From: Asanoa siamensis | GTDB lineage: Bacteria > Actinomycetota > Actinomycetes > Mycobacteriales > Micromonosporaceae | Length of the DNA: 64,000 nt | Direction of reading: 5' to 3' | Assembly: GCF_016862555.1 (NCBI RefSeq) | Contig: NZ_BONE01000027.1 | Coordinates: 1-64,000 of the forward strand | In this document: one piece after another, positions 7,681 through 17,103 of the stretch | How the letters are laid out: each line of letters opens with the position of its first letter | Numbering within the stretch: the first letter of the stretch is position 1 | Made by a program: the position numbers and the translations under genes | Notes under the pieces: generated by a model | What the model saw: the letters and a program-made list of their open reading frames with translations, nothing else | The model's database searches: none | Told to the model about the DNA's origin: nothing

Positions 7681-10131
7681 TCAGTTGATCTTGATCTTGA
7701 CGGAGGTGCCCTTCTCCTCGACCACCTTGATCTTCACTCCGAGCGCGGGCAGCTTGACGCCGTGGTTCGGCAGCGCCTCGTCGAAGTAGTCCTTGGTGTC
7801 GTCGAACAGCGGGTTGGCCTCAGGTCCGCGGACGTACATGGCCTGGTCCTCGTGGTGCAGGGTGAAGGAGTCGGCCTTGCGGAGGCTGAACGGCGCGTCG
7901 TAGATCTGGACCCGGGTGCGCCACGGCTGGCCGTCGAGGCGGTACAGGGTCTTCGGACGCGCGTCGACGTAGAGGTTCAGACCCTCACCCGGGTGCTGGC
8001 TCACGTCATTGTCGGCCTGCGAGGTGTCCCAGTAGGAGACCAGCAGACCCGTCTGGTACGGGAAGTGGTCCACCCGGTCCTCGGTGGGCCGGTTGAAGTA
8101 GTACGGGCCGTACTGCAGGTACTTGTCGTAGCTGACGTACGTCCGCCAACCGGCGATGTAGTAGTGCGGGTGCTGGGTGATGAACGACGACGTGATGTTC
8201 TGGAAGCCGTCCACGGTCCAGCCGAGGTTGCCGGCCGCGTCGCCGTCGGTGAACACCGCGGTGCTGCCGTTGGTGATCGCGATCTTGTCGACGAACAGAC
8301 CGTTGGGCAGGTCGACACCGTCGTTGCCGCGCTGCGCCGGGTCGGTCTCGTAGCGGAACCGCAGGCCGACCGTCTTGTTGGCGAACGCCGACAGGTCGAA
8401 CACCGCGTCGGTCCACGTCTCCTGGACGCCGTCGATGCCGGCGCCACCCTCGGCCTCGGTGGCCGTGGTGATGTTGCCCTTGATCGGCACGAAGCCCTTG
8501 CCGTCGCCGGCGTCGACCTCGACGTACGCGAAGTCGCACGGGTCCGGACCGCAGTCCTCGATGTCCCAGCGGGCCTTGAAGGTCAGCGTGGACGTGCCCG
8601 CGGGCAGGGTGACCTGACGCGACAGCGTGTGCGCGGCGTTGTTGGTCAGGTCGTCGGCGTCACCGCTCCACCACTGGTACGAGCCGTCGGCGGCGGGGCC
8701 GACGTCGTGGCTGACGTCCTTGAGGCCGAGCGGGACGACCAGGGCCTGCGGCTTGTCGGAGTTGTATTCCTCCGGGCCGAGGGTCCAACTGTCCTTGACG
8801 CCGGCCGGCGTCACCACGTAGTCGAGCCAGCCGAGCTGCAGCTTGTTCCAGGCGCCCAGGTCGCCGGCACGGTCGCCGATGAACTGCTCGCCCTTCGCGC
8901 CGAGGCGGCTCTGCGCCATCAGCGTCCAGTACTCGTTGGGGTTGTCGCCCGCGCCGGTCGTGTCGTAGTCGTCCGGCAGGCCGAGGTCGTGCGAGTACTC
9001 GTGGTAGAAGACGCTGCGGCCACCGTTCTCCGGCTGGATCGTGTAGTCGTAGATCCAGACGCCGCTGGTGCCGATCTGCGCGCCACCGATCGGGAAGTCG
9101 ACCGGGCCCTGGCCGGTGCCCTGGAAGGCCGCCCAGCGGTGGCTCCAGATGGCGTCCTCACCCTGGTGCGGGTCACCGTCGGCCTGGTCGCCGCCGGAGT
9201 GGACGATCTGGAAGTGGTCGATGTAGCCGTCGGACTCGTTGAAGTTGCCGTCGCCGTCGTGGTCGTAGCGGTCCCACTCGTCGAAGCTCTTCAGCTCCGC
9301 GTTGACCTCGGCGGCCGGGCGGCCCTTGGCGATCTCGCCGTTGTACCAGGCGTTCGCGGCGTCCCGGATCAGCGCCCACGTGTTGCTGCAGACGTTGCCC
9401 TGGCAGACAGCCGGGTCGTCGCCGGGCTGACCGTCGCGCACCGGGTCGTTGGAGCGGCCGTAGCGCGCCTCGTTGTAGGGCACCTTGACCCAGTTGGTGA
9501 CCGTGCCGTCCACGGTGTACCGACCCGAAGACTGCTGCTCCATGTACTGCTTCAGCGACTCGTCATTCTTGCCGGTGCCGAAGTACAGCTTCTGGAAGTG
9601 CTCCTGGTTGAAGTCGGCCTGCCAGATGGTGGAGTTGTCGACCGCCCGGTTGGGTGCCGGGATCTGGTTGTGCAGCGGCCCCTCGAAGGTGGTCGGGCCG
9701 GCGACGTTCGGCGCGATGTTCTTGTCGGGGTAGCTCGGGTGCCGCTCGTTGCCGAACTCCGTCAGGATCACGAAGATCTTGTCGGTCTTCTCCCGCTGGA
9801 GCTCGACGTACTGGTCGACCTTGGCCTTGCCGGTCCGCTGCTTGGCGGCCCTGCTCAGGTCCTTCTGGCCGACCTTGACGACCTTGCTGCCGTTGACCAT
9901 CTGCGGCGTGGCCTTGCCGGCGATGACGTCCTGGATCGCGCTGTCACGCAGGCCACGACGCTTGGACTCAAGGGGGTTGGACAGTTCGTCCGAGACCAGC
10001 TGGGGCTCGGACTGCGTGGGGGCCTTCGCCGCCGCTGCTACAGGCGGCTGGGCGAGCGCCGCACCGCCCAGCGCGAAGCTGGTTGTCGCGGCCAGCGACA
10101 GACCAAGCAGCCCCACTGCGACTTTGCGCAC
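7681..10131 (-). CDS. Secreted immune-inhibitor-A-type M6 metalloprotease
   Basis: An 816-residue exported protease. A Sec signal peptide (about residues 1-28, ending ALAQ) is followed by a propeptide-like region. The catalytic zinc motif is HEYSHDLGLPDD beginning at His377, matching HExxHxxGxxD of peptidase family M6. Acidic EF-hand-like stretches (DRYDHDGDGNFNESDGYID) suggest calcium binding. The C-terminal half contains beta-sandwich regions (LTFKARWDIEDC, VGLRFRYETD) like those of other InA proteases. GTG 10131 is seven bases after GGAGG. The gene is transcribed alone and ends at a strong terminator. Extracellular protein degradation is the likely role. Confidence 0.9.
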   Translation of the reverse strand: MRKVAVGLLGLSLAATTSFALGGAALAQPPVAAAAKAPTQSEPQLVSDELSNPLESKRRGLRDSAIQDVIAGKATPQMVNGSKVVKVGQKDLSRAAKQRTGKAKVDQYVELQREKTDKIFVILTEFGNERHPSYPDKNIAPNVAGPTTFEGPLHNQIPAPNRAVDNSTIWQADFNQEHFQKLYFGTGKNDESLKQYMEQQSSGRYTVDGTVTNWVKVPYNEARYGRSNDPVRDGQPGDDPAVCQGNVCSNTWALIRDAANAWYNGEIAKGRPAAEVNAELKSFDEWDRYDHDGDGNFNESDGYIDHFQIVHSGGDQADGDPHQGEDAIWSHRWAAFQGTGQGPVDFPIGGAQIGTSGVWIYDYTIQPENGGRSVFYHEYSHDLGLPDDYDTTGAGDNPNEYWTLMAQSRLGAKGEQFIGDRAGDLGAWNKLQLGWLDYVVTPAGVKDSWTLGPEEYNSDKPQALVVPLGLKDVSHDVGPAADGSYQWWSGDADDLTNNAAHTLSRQVTLPAGTSTLTFKARWDIEDCGPDPCDFAYVEVDAGDGKGFVPIKGNITTATEAEGGAGIDGVQETWTDAVFDLSAFANKTVGLRFRYETDPAQRGNDGVDLPNGLFVDKIAITNGSTAVFTDGDAAGNLGWTVDGFQNITSSFITQHPHYYIAGWRTYVSYDKYLQYGPYYFNRPTEDRVDHFPYQTGLLVSYWDTSQADNDVSQHPGEGLNLYVDARPKTLYRLDGQPWRTRVQIYDAPFSLRKADSFTLHHEDQAMYVRGPEANPLFDDTKDYFDEALPNHGVKLPALGVKIKVVEEKGTSVKIKIN

Positions 10132-10188
10132 GTGGATACCTCCGGTGTGAGGGAGCCGTCCCCGGGGGGTAACGGGGGCGGGCGATCA

Positions 10189-10206
10189 GGCCCCTAATAA
10201 GGGGCC
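10189..10206. promoter_or_regulatory. Short palindrome upstream of the M6 gene
   Basis: GGCCCCT AATA AGGGGCC, a 7-bp perfect inverted repeat 58 bp upstream of the protease start. It could be an operator or a 5' UTR hairpin. There is no family evidence for either. Confidence 0.35.
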
Positions 10207-10324
10207 AATGAGGAAACTAAGCATTACTGGGGCCGGAGGGAAGCGGGACGCGTCGATTTATTTCAAAAATCTTGGTGGCGGGGACACTCACCGTCACATA
10301 GATGCCCGCTACCTGCAGACGAAA

Positions 10325-10353
10325 GCGGGCGAACCCGGCTCGGGTCCGCCCGC
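10325..10353 (-). terminator. Terminator of acs
   Basis: A 12-bp fully paired hairpin (one G-U) with a 5-base loop, arms 10325-10336 and 10342-10353. On the minus strand it is followed by TTTCGTCT and lies 20 bases after the acs stop. Confidence 0.75.
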
Positions 10354-10373
10354 CATGTTCGCGGAAACTGCGA

Positions 10374-12338
10374 TTACTCGTCGTCGGACTTCGCTGACTT
10401 CATGCCGTCCGAGATGAGGTCCATGACCGTCGAATCCTGCAGTGTCGTGACATCTCCGAGGGACCGTCGCTCGGCCACGTCGCGCAGCAACCGCCGCATG
10501 ATCTTGCCGGACCGGGTCTTCGGCAGTTCGGGCACCAGCATGATCTGGCGGGGCTTGGCGATCGGGCCGAGGGTCTTGGCCACGTGGTCGCGCAACTCCT
10601 TGATCAGCGCCTCGCCCGCGTCACCCTCGCTGTCGACCGAACCGCGCGGGATCGTGAAGGCGACGATCGCCTGGCCCGTCGTCGGGTCGGTCGCGCCGAC
10701 GACCGCGGCCTCGGCCACCGACGGGTGCGACACCAGGGCCGACTCGACCTCTGTGGTCGAGATGTTGTGCCCCGACACCAGCATCACGTCGTCGACCCGG
10801 CCGAGCAGCCACAGGTCGCCGTCGTCGTCCTTCTTGGCCCCGTCGCCGGCGAAGTACATGCCCTGGAAGCGGCTCCAGTAGGTGTCGACGAAGCGCTGGT
10901 CGTCGCCCCAGATCGTGCGCAACATGGACGGCCACGGCTCGCGCAGCACGAGGAAACCGCCGCCGCCGTTGGGCACGCTGTTGCCCTCGTCGTCGACCAC
11001 GTCGGCGCTGATGCCCGGCAGGGGACGCATCGCGCTGCCCGGTTTGGTCGCGGTCACGCCCGGCAACGGCGAGATCATGATGGCGCCGGTCTCGGTCTGC
11101 CACCACGTGTCGACGACGGGCGTGTTGTCGTGCCCGATGTTCTTGCGGTACCACATCCAGGCCTCGGGGTTGATCGGCTCACCGACCGAGCCGAGCACCC
11201 GCAGTGACGACAGGTTCGCCGCCGCCGGGAACTCGTCGCCCCACTTCATCATCGTGCGGATCAGCGTCGGTGCGGTGTAGAGGATCGTTACGCCGTACTT
11301 GTCGACGATGTCCCAGAACCGTCCCTTGTGGGGGGTGTCCGGCGTGCCCTCGTACATCACCTGGGTCGCGCCGTTGGAGAGCGGCCCGTAGACGATGTAG
11401 GAGTGGCCGGTCACCCAGCCGATGTCGGCGGTGCACCAGTAGACGTCGGTCTCGGGCTTCAGGTCGAAGACCGCGTGCTGCGTGTACGAGGCCTGCGTCA
11501 GGTAGCCGCCGGTGGTGTGCAGGATGCCCTTCGGCTTGGCCGTGGTGCCGCTCGTGTAGAGGATGAACAGCGGGTGCTCGGCGTCGAACGGCTGCGCCTC
11601 GTGCTGCTCGCCGGCCGTCTCGACGGTCTCGTGCCACCAGTGGTCCTTGTCGCTCCAGGCCACGTCCTCGCCGGTGCGGCGGACCACCAGCACGTGCTCG
11701 ATCGTCGGGCTCTGCGCGACCGCCTCGTCGACGGTCGGCTTGAGGGCCGACGGCTTGCCGCGCCGGTAGCCACCGTCGGCGGTGATCACCACCTTGGCGC
11801 TGGCGTCCTGGATGCGTCCGGCGAGCGCGTCGACGGAGAAGCCGCCGAACACGACGCTGTGCGTGGCGCCGATCCGGGCGCAGGCCAGCATCGCCACCGC
11901 CGCCTCGGGAATCATCGGCAGGTAGATCGCGACCCGGTCGCCGGCGCGGACACCGAGATCGGTCAGCGCGTTGGCCGCCTGGCAGGTCAGCTTGTGCAGG
12001 TCGGCGTAGGTCAGCGTGCGGGTGTCGCCGGGCTCGCCCTCCCAGTGGATGGCGACCTTGTCGCCGTTGCCGGCGGCGACGTGCCGGTCGAGGCAGTTGT
12101 AGGCGACGTTGAGCTCGCCGCCGACGAACCACTTGGCGAACGGCGGGTTGTCCCAGTCGAGGATCCGGTCCCAGGGCTTGGTCCAGTCGAGCCTCCTGGC
12201 CTGCGTCGCCCAGAACTCCAGGCGGTCGGCGTCGGCCTCGGTGTATGCGTCCGCCTTGACATTCGCTGCCTCGGCGAGCGCGGCCGGTGGTTCGAAACGG
12301 CGGTTCTCTTGAAGCAAGTTCGCCAAGGTCTCGCTCAT
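10374..12338 (-). CDS. acs: Acetyl-CoA synthetase
   Basis: A 654-residue AMP-forming acetate-CoA ligase that activates acetate to acetyl-AMP and then acetyl-CoA in the cytoplasm. The adenylation signature [11 protein letters not shown] is present, as are the family landmarks [10 protein letters not shown] and [14 protein letters not shown]. The C-terminal [12 protein letters not shown] carries Lys at about position 612, the residue that protein acetyltransferases and deacetylases control in this family. Length is normal. ATG 12338 lies seven bases after GGAG; an upstream in-frame extension is not supported. It is transcribed away from the Fic-like gene. Confidence 0.95.
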   Translation of the reverse strand: MSETLANLLQENRRFEPPAALAEAANVKADAYTEADADRLEFWATQARRLDWTKPWDRILDWDNPPFAKWFVGGELNVAYNCLDRHVAAGNGDKVAIHWEGEPGDTRTLTYADLHKLTCQAANALTDLGVRAGDRVAIYLPMIPEAAVAMLACARIGATHSVVFGGFSVDALAGRIQDASAKVVITADGGYRRGKPSALKPTVDEAVAQSPTIEHVLVVRRTGEDVAWSDKDHWWHETVETAGEQHEAQPFDAEHPLFILYTSGTTAKPKGILHTTGGYLTQASYTQHAVFDLKPETDVYWCTADIGWVTGHSYIVYGPLSNGATQVMYEGTPDTPHKGRFWDIVDKYGVTILYTAPTLIRTMMKWGDEFPAAANLSSLRVLGSVGEPINPEAWMWYRKNIGHDNTPVVDTWWQTETGAIMISPLPGVTATKPGSAMRPLPGISADVVDDEGNSVPNGGGGFLVLREPWPSMLRTIWGDDQRFVDTYWSRFQGMYFAGDGAKKDDDGDLWLLGRVDDVMLVSGHNISTTEVESALVSHPSVAEAAVVGATDPTTGQAIVAFTIPRGSVDSEGDAGEALIKELRDHVAKTLGPIAKPRQIMLVPELPKTRSGKIMRRLLRDVAERRSLGDVTTLQDSTVMDLISDGMKSAKSDDE

Positions 12339-12542
12339 CGTCACGCTCCCTGCGCCGGGGTTGGGGTCTGTGGAGAAATCTAGTGTCCGGGCCGCCTGGG
12401 CTGGGAGGGACCGGTGGGGCGGGCCGCGCGCCGAGTGAACCGGCCCGCGCGCCGATGAGCCCGACGGCGTCCGTACTTGTTCGAATCTTGCCATCTCCGC
12501 GCGCTTTCGCGCACCCGCTGCACGCTCCGCTAGCGTTGCCTC

Positions 12543-13295
12543 GTGCTCGCTGACCCGCTCGCGCCGCTGCTGGCGCTCGCCGACGTGCAGTCCGCCGTGA
12601 CCTCGGCCCGGGAGGCCGCCGATGCCGCGATGCGCCATCGGGCGTTGCGCCGGCAGGGTGGGGCGGTCGCGGCCGAGGTCAGCCTGCGGTCCGCGGTGGC
12701 TTCGGCGGCGTTGGCGGGGCACGGGTACGACCGTGAGCAGGTCCGGGCCGGCGTCGTGACCGATCCGGTCGTGCAGGGGTGCCTGCGGGTCGCGTCGGCG
12801 TTGCCGTCGTTGGCCGAGACGTGGGTCAAGGCTCCGCGGCAGGTGCTGGCGCGGCTGCACGTGTTGGCGTTCCGCGGCGCGGTGCCCGCCGACCAGCTCG
12901 GACATCCGGTCGCGGGTTTCTCGGCGGGGTCACGGCTGGACGCGCTCGCCTCGCTGGTCGCCGGTGGGACGTCGGCGCCGCCCTTGGTGCTGGCCGCCGT
13001 CGTACACGGTGAGCTGTTGACGTTGCGCCCGTTCGCCGGTGAACCCGGGGTGGTCGCGCGGGCGGCGGCGCGGTTGACGTTGATGTCGTCCGGTTTCGAT
13101 CCGCGCGGGCTGATCGCCCCGGAGATCGGACATCTCGCCCGGGAGCCGGAGTGCGTCGGAGCCGCGGGGGCGTTCGCCACGGGTACGCCGGACGGGGTGC
13201 GGTCGTGGTTGCGGCACTGCTTCACGGCGGTGTCGCTGGGGGCTTCGGCCCTGACCGAGGCGGCCGAGGAGACGTGGACGGCGCCTCAAGGCTGA
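12543..13295 (+). CDS. Fic-like helical protein with degenerate catalytic motif
   Basis: A 250-residue protein conserved, as I recall, beside acs and the HAD phosphatase in actinobacteria. The pattern [28 protein letters not shown] lines up with the Fic core helix and its HPFxxGNGR signature, but His is Arg and the GNGR is not kept. AMP transfer would therefore not be expected. The start is GTG 12543 and no membrane segment is seen. The stop codon is embedded in a strong hairpin that probably ends transcription. The Fic assignment is tentative. Confidence 0.55.
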   Translation: MLADPLAPLLALADVQSAVTSAREAADAAMRHRALRRQGGAVAAEVSLRSAVASAALAGHGYDREQVRAGVVTDPVVQGCLRVASALPSLAETWVKAPRQVLARLHVLAFRGAVPADQLGHPVAGFSAGSRLDALASLVAGGTSAPPLVLAAVVHGELLTLRPFAGEPGVVARAAARLTLMSSGFDPRGLIAPEIGHLAREPECVGAAGAFATGTPDGVRSWLRHCFTAVSLGASALTEAAEETWTAPQG

Positions 13296-13304
13296 GGCGC
13301 CGTC
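13277..13304 (+). terminator. Hairpin over the stop codon of the Fic-like gene
   Basis: A perfect 12-bp stem with loop AGGC spanning the TGA stop at 13293-13295. There is no U-tract, as is common for actinobacterial terminators. The convergent HAD gene ends 220 bp away. Confidence 0.6.
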
Positions 13305-13524
13305 AGGTCACGTCCGGCCGGGTTACCAAGCGTGCACCTTGTTCGTCGTCGGCGGTCGCTCTGGGGCGATCCGCCGGGACGCGCCTGCCGCGGCTGGTCG
13401 CGCGTGGGTGCCCGGTGGCCGTGCACGGAGCCCGTCGTTTCCGCCGGTGTCCGCATCACCTTTCTACGCCGATGACCGCTTGATCGGAAGCCTCTGACCC
13501 TGTTCGGGTGGCGGTTTCGTCGCG

Positions 13525-14355
13525 CTAAGTGGCGGGGGCCGTGCGGGTGCGGCGGTGGCGGCCGTACCAGGCGATGCCGATCGCGACGCCCACGCCGACG
13601 CCGATCGCGGCGGCGGCCACCGGCACGGCCGGGCGCTCGCGGAGCCTTCTGCCGATCGGGATCGGGTGCCGGAACTCGAGCACCTGCCAGCCGTTGTCGC
13701 TCGCGAGGCGGCGCAGGGTGCGGCCCGGGTTGACCGCCGCCGGGTGGCCGACGCACTCGAGCAGCGGGATGTCGGAGCTCGAGTCGGAGTAGGCGTAGCA
13801 GTCGGCGAGGTCGTAGCCGCGCTCCTTGGCCAGCGCGGTGACCGCGTCGACCTTGGCGGAGCCGGCGGCGTAGAACTCGACCTCGCCGTTGTAGCGACCG
13901 TCGCTGACGCCCATCCGGGTGGCGATCACGTCGGTGATGCCGAGCAGGGCGCCGATGGGCTTGACGATCTCCTCGCCGGAGGCGGAGACCAGCACCACGT
14001 CGCGGCCGGCTGCCTGGTGCTCGTCGATCAGGGCCGCGGCCTCGGCGTAGATGTAGGGGTTGATCAGCTCGTGCAGCGTCTCGGTGACGATCTGACCGAC
14101 CTGGTCGACCGGCCAGCCCTTGCAGAGGGTAGCCAGGTAGTCACGGATCTTCGCCATGGACTGGTCGTCGGTGCCGCCTAGGCGGAACATGAGCTGGGCG
14201 TACGCGGACTTGACGACGTCACGGCGCGTGATCAGGCCGTCACGATAGAACGGCCGGCCGAACGCCAAGGCGCTGGACTTGGCGATGACGGTCTTGTCTA
14301 GGTCGAAAAACGCGGCGCTGCGGCCCACGATCGGAAGTCTAATGTGCGGCGCCAA
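13525..14355 (-). CDS. HAD-IB family phosphatase with C-terminal membrane segment
   Basis: A 276-residue SerB-like HAD hydrolase. The four HAD motifs are visible: FFDLDKT near residue 20 (nucleophile Asp), VLVSASGEE, the Lys of the AGSAKVDAV region, and YSDSSSDIPLL. A C-terminal hydrophobic helix (AVPVAAAAIGVGVGVAIGIAW) should anchor it to the membrane with a basic tail. Homologues sit next to ssd in actinobacteria, as in the Rv3661 region of Mycobacterium tuberculosis. The substrate is unknown; a phosphoserine or phospholipid-related monoester is possible. The start used is TTG 14355; GTG 14328 is an alternative and neither has a clear ribosome site. Confidence 0.8.
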   Translation of the reverse strand: MAPHIRLPIVGRSAAFFDLDKTVIAKSSALAFGRPFYRDGLITRRDVVKSAYAQLMFRLGGTDDQSMAKIRDYLATLCKGWPVDQVGQIVTETLHELINPYIYAEAAALIDEHQAAGRDVVLVSASGEEIVKPIGALLGITDVIATRMGVSDGRYNGEVEFYAAGSAKVDAVTALAKERGYDLADCYAYSDSSSDIPLLECVGHPAAVNPGRTLRRLASDNGWQVLEFRHPIPIGRRLRERPAVPVAAAAIGVGVGVAIGIAWYGRHRRTRTAPAT

Positions 14356-14540
14356 AGGTGGTGGCCCGCCCGGGGTGGCCTACCCCATAGCCTGGTACAA
14401 CTTGGTACCGCCCCACTGACACGGCGATGCAAGTCACGGATCTCCATCGGCGTGTCGTGCGAGTTGGGGCAAACGCCACTCGACGCGCACCGCGCATATC
14501 AGGCATGCTAGTTGAGACACGATTTCCAGTCGTGTTTCCG

Positions 14541-14648
14541 ACCCTCGGCGGTTGCACCCCCCGTAACCGCTGAGTGGGTTCGGCTCGACCCCCCCGGAGC
14601 CGAACCTCAGGCGACCCCCGTCTCCCCCCGACGGGGGTCGTCGTTTTT
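14541..14648 (+). ncRNA. 6C RNA
   Basis: Three consecutive hairpins lie between the divergent HAD and ssd genes. Stem one is 10 bp (14544-14553 with 14565-14574, one G-U) with CCCCCC in its loop. Stem two is 10 bp (14577-14586 with 14597-14606) with seven Cs in its loop. Stem three is 11 bp (14612-14622 with 14630-14640), with a C-rich loop and a TCGTTTTTCG tail that acts as a terminator. Two hairpins with at least six loop cytosines define the actinobacterial 6C RNA. The M. tuberculosis version (B11) also lies between its HAD gene and ssd, as I recall. The plus-strand terminator has no upstream gene, so a separate small transcript is implied. The exact 5' end is uncertain; a small 6-bp hairpin precedes it at about 14515. 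Confidence 0.85.
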
Positions 14649-14717
14649 CGTCCGTCCTCTGTGTCCTCCGTAGCACGTGTCCGTTCCGTGGCTGCGTCGT
14701 CGTCCACAGGCTCGGGG

Positions 14718-14726
14718 TTATCCACA
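14718..14726 (+). promoter_or_regulatory. DnaA-box-like sequence
   Basis: TTATCCACA, identical to the consensus DnaA box, lies in the leader of the ssd-tad operon. A single box may be fortuitous. Confidence 0.3.
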
Positions 14727-14812
14727 GCTTCGTCTCGTTGGCACGTCCTGGCGTCTCCGGTCGGCGCAAGGTGTGTGGGTCCTTGGCCCACTCGCCCTTC
14801 TGGAGGCCTGCT

Positions 14813-15889
14813 GTGTCCGCTTCCGTGCGACCTTTTCGGCTGCCGTTGGTCGTGACGGCCGACGCCGACCTGCTCGACGAGGTGCTACGGGTGGCGGCGG
14901 CCGCCGGCACCGCGGTCGACGTCGCGTCCGACTCCACCGCCGCCCGGCCGCGCTGGTCCCGGGCGCCGTTGGTGGTGGTCGGCGCCGACCAGGCGGCGGC
15001 CTGCGTACGTGCCCGGTTGCCGCGCCGCCAGGGGCTGGTGCTGGTGGGTCTCGAACCGGTCCCGGGTTGGGAGTCGGCGGAGGCGCTGGGCGCCGAATAC
15101 GTGCTGCGTCTTCCCGAAGCCGAGGAGTGGCTCCTGCGCCGGTTCGGCGCGCTGGTCGCCGACGGCACGGGTCGGGTGGTCACGGTTCTTGGCGGTCGCG
15201 GCGGCGCGGGCGCCAGCGTGTTGGCGGGTGCTCTGGCGGTCACCGCGGCCCGCGACGGCCGGCGCGTGTTGCTGGTCGACGCCGACCCGTTCGGCGGTGG
15301 CCTCGACCTGATCCTGGGCTGGGAGGGGGTCGACGGATTGCGCTGGCCGGGGCTCGCCGGCACCGACGGGGCGCTGGACCCGTTGGCCCTGGTCCGCTCG
15401 CTGCCGCAGCGGGGCGACCTGGTGATGGTCTCGTTCGACCGCGGCGAGCCCTTGCCGTTGCCGGCGGCGGCGATGGCGGCGGTCCTCGACGCGGGCCGCC
15501 GCGCCCGCGACCTGGTGGTGGTCGACCTGCCGCGGCGCCTCGACGACGCGGCGGTCGCGGCGCTGCAGGGCGCTGACCACACGTTGCTGGTGGTGCCGGC
15601 GGAACTCCGCGCTACGGCGGCGGCGACCCAGGTGGCCAAGGCCGCGGCGTTGCACTGCACGTCGGTCTCGGTCGTGGTCCGGGGCCCGGCACCGGGCAAC
15701 CTGTCCGCGGCCGAGGTGGCGCGGTCGGTCGGCTTTCCGTTGGCGGGCTTGCTGCCGCCGGAGCCGGGCCTGGCGCGCGGCCTGGAACACGGCCAGGCGC
15801 CGGCGTCGTCGGGGCGGGGGCCGCTGGCGGATCTGTGCCGGCGCATCCTCACCGACGTCTCCACGTCCTCGGGCGAGGTGGCGGCATGA
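14813..15889 (+). CDS. ssd: Septum-site/pilus-assembly ATPase-like protein Ssd (CpaE/MinD type)
   Basis: A 358-residue protein of the MinD/ParA superfamily found at the head of actinobacterial tad operons (CpaE/TadZ-like; named Ssd in mycobacteria). The N-terminal 110 residues form a response-regulator-like atypical receiver domain. The P-loop GGRGGAGASVLAG is a deviant form, and RVLLVDADPFGGGLD follows. Such proteins localise the pilus machine or affect septation. GTG 14813 is six bases after GGAGG. The stop overlaps the tadA start as ATGA, the first of a run of such couplings. Confidence 0.85.
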   Translation: MSASVRPFRLPLVVTADADLLDEVLRVAAAAGTAVDVASDSTAARPRWSRAPLVVVGADQAAACVRARLPRRQGLVLVGLEPVPGWESAEALGAEYVLRLPEAEEWLLRRFGALVADGTGRVVTVLGGRGGAGASVLAGALAVTAARDGRRVLLVDADPFGGGLDLILGWEGVDGLRWPGLAGTDGALDPLALVRSLPQRGDLVMVSFDRGEPLPLPAAAMAAVLDAGRRARDLVVVDLPRRLDDAAVAALQGADHTLLVVPAELRATAAATQVAKAAALHCTSVSVVVRGPAPGNLSAAEVARSVGFPLAGLLPPEPGLARGLEHGQAPASSGRGPLADLCRRILTDVSTSSGEVAA

Positions 15890-17103
15890 CCACGACGTTG
15901 CCGGCCAACCCGCCGCCGTTCGGGCGTCAGTCGGCGGATCTGGCGGGCCAGGTCCGTCGGCGGTTCGCCGCCGGGTTCGACGAGGTGAGTCCGGCCGCGG
16001 TCGTGGCGGCTGTCCGCGAGACCGGCGGGCCCGTGCTCGGCGACCGCGACGTCTTGCGGCTGGCCGCGCGGGTGCACGACGACCTCGTCGGAGCGGGTCC
16101 GCTCGGGCCGTTGCTGGCCGACCCCGAGGTGACCGACGTGCTGGTCAACGCGACCGAGGTCTGGGCCGACCGGGGCAACGGCCTGCGCCGGGAACGGGTG
16201 GCGTTGCCGTCACCCGACGCGGTGCGGCGCCTCGCGCAACGGCTGGTCGGCGCGGCGGGTCGGCGGCTCGACGACGGGGCGCCCTACGCCGACGCGATCC
16301 TGCCGGACGGCACGCGGCTGCACGCGGTGCTGCCGCCGGTGGCGACGGGCGGTCCCTACCTCTCGCTGCGTACGTTCCGCCGCCGCCCGTTCACGCTGGC
16401 CGACCTCGTGGCCCGGGCCACCGTGCCCGCGTCGGTCGCCGACCTGCTCGCGGCGGTGGTCGCGGCCCGCCTGGCCTACCTGGTGGTCGGCGGCACGGGT
16501 TCCGGCAAGACGACGCTGCTCAACACGCTGATCGAGATCGTGCCGCGCGACGAACGGATCGTCCTGGTCGAGGACGCGACGGAGCTGCGCCCGGCGCATC
16601 CGCACGTGGTGAGCCTGCAATGCCGGGTGTCCAACGTGGAGGGCGCAGGCGAGGTCGAGATGACCGACCTGGTCCGGCAGGCCTTGCGGATGCGCCCCGA
16701 CCGGCTGGTGGTCGGCGAATGCCGCGGCGCCGAGATCGTCGACCTGTTGCGGGCGCTCAACACCGGCCACGAGGGTGGCGCGGGGACGATGCACGCCAAC
16801 ACGATCGCCGACGTGCCGGCCCGGCTCGAGGCCCTCGGCCTGCTGGGCGGCCTGCCGCGGGTGGCGCTGCACGCCCAGGTCTCGGCGGCGCTCCAGGTGG
16901 TCCTGCACATGCGGCGCGCGACGTCGGGTCGCGTCCTGGAGACCGTCGGGCTGGTGGTCGCGGAGGGGCCGGACCGGTTCGCGACGGTGCGACCGGTCTG
17001 GGAGCGTTCGACCGGCGTGGCCGCGGCGGCGGCGGATCTCGCCGCGCTGCTGGCGGCCCGGGGCGTCCGCGTTCCAGAGATCCTCTGGACGGGTCCGCGA
17101 TGA
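15886..17103 (+). CDS. tadA: TadA/CpaF secretion ATPase
   Basis: A 405-residue type II/IV secretion ATPase that powers Flp-type pilus assembly at the inner face of the membrane. The Walker A is GGTGSGKTTLLN near residue 202. VLVEDATELRP and the His box/Walker B region (RMRPDRLVVGECRG, GHEGGAGTMHANT) follow in the usual order. ATG 15886 overlaps the ssd stop. Length is normal for the short actinobacterial form. Confidence 0.93.
   Translation: MTTTLPANPPPFGRQSADLAGQVRRRFAAGFDEVSPAAVVAAVRETGGPVLGDRDVLRLAARVHDDLVGAGPLGPLLADPEVTDVLVNATEVWADRGNGLRRERVALPSPDAVRRLAQRLVGAAGRRLDDGAPYADAILPDGTRLHAVLPPVATGGPYLSLRTFRRRPFTLADLVARATVPASVADLLAAVVAARLAYLVVGGTGSGKTTLLNTLIEIVPRDERIVLVEDATELRPAHPHVVSLQCRVSNVEGAGEVEMTDLVRQALRMRPDRLVVGECRGAEIVDLLRALNTGHEGGAGTMHANTIADVPARLEALGLLGGLPRVALHAQVSAALQVVLHMRRATSGRVLETVGLVVAEGPDRFATVRPVWERSTGVAAAAADLAALLAARGVRVPEILWTGPR

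Noticed and set aside
10208-10417. A 69-codon plus-strand frame between acs and the M6 gene.
   Set aside because: No ribosome site, poor third-position GC, and it runs through the acs terminator.
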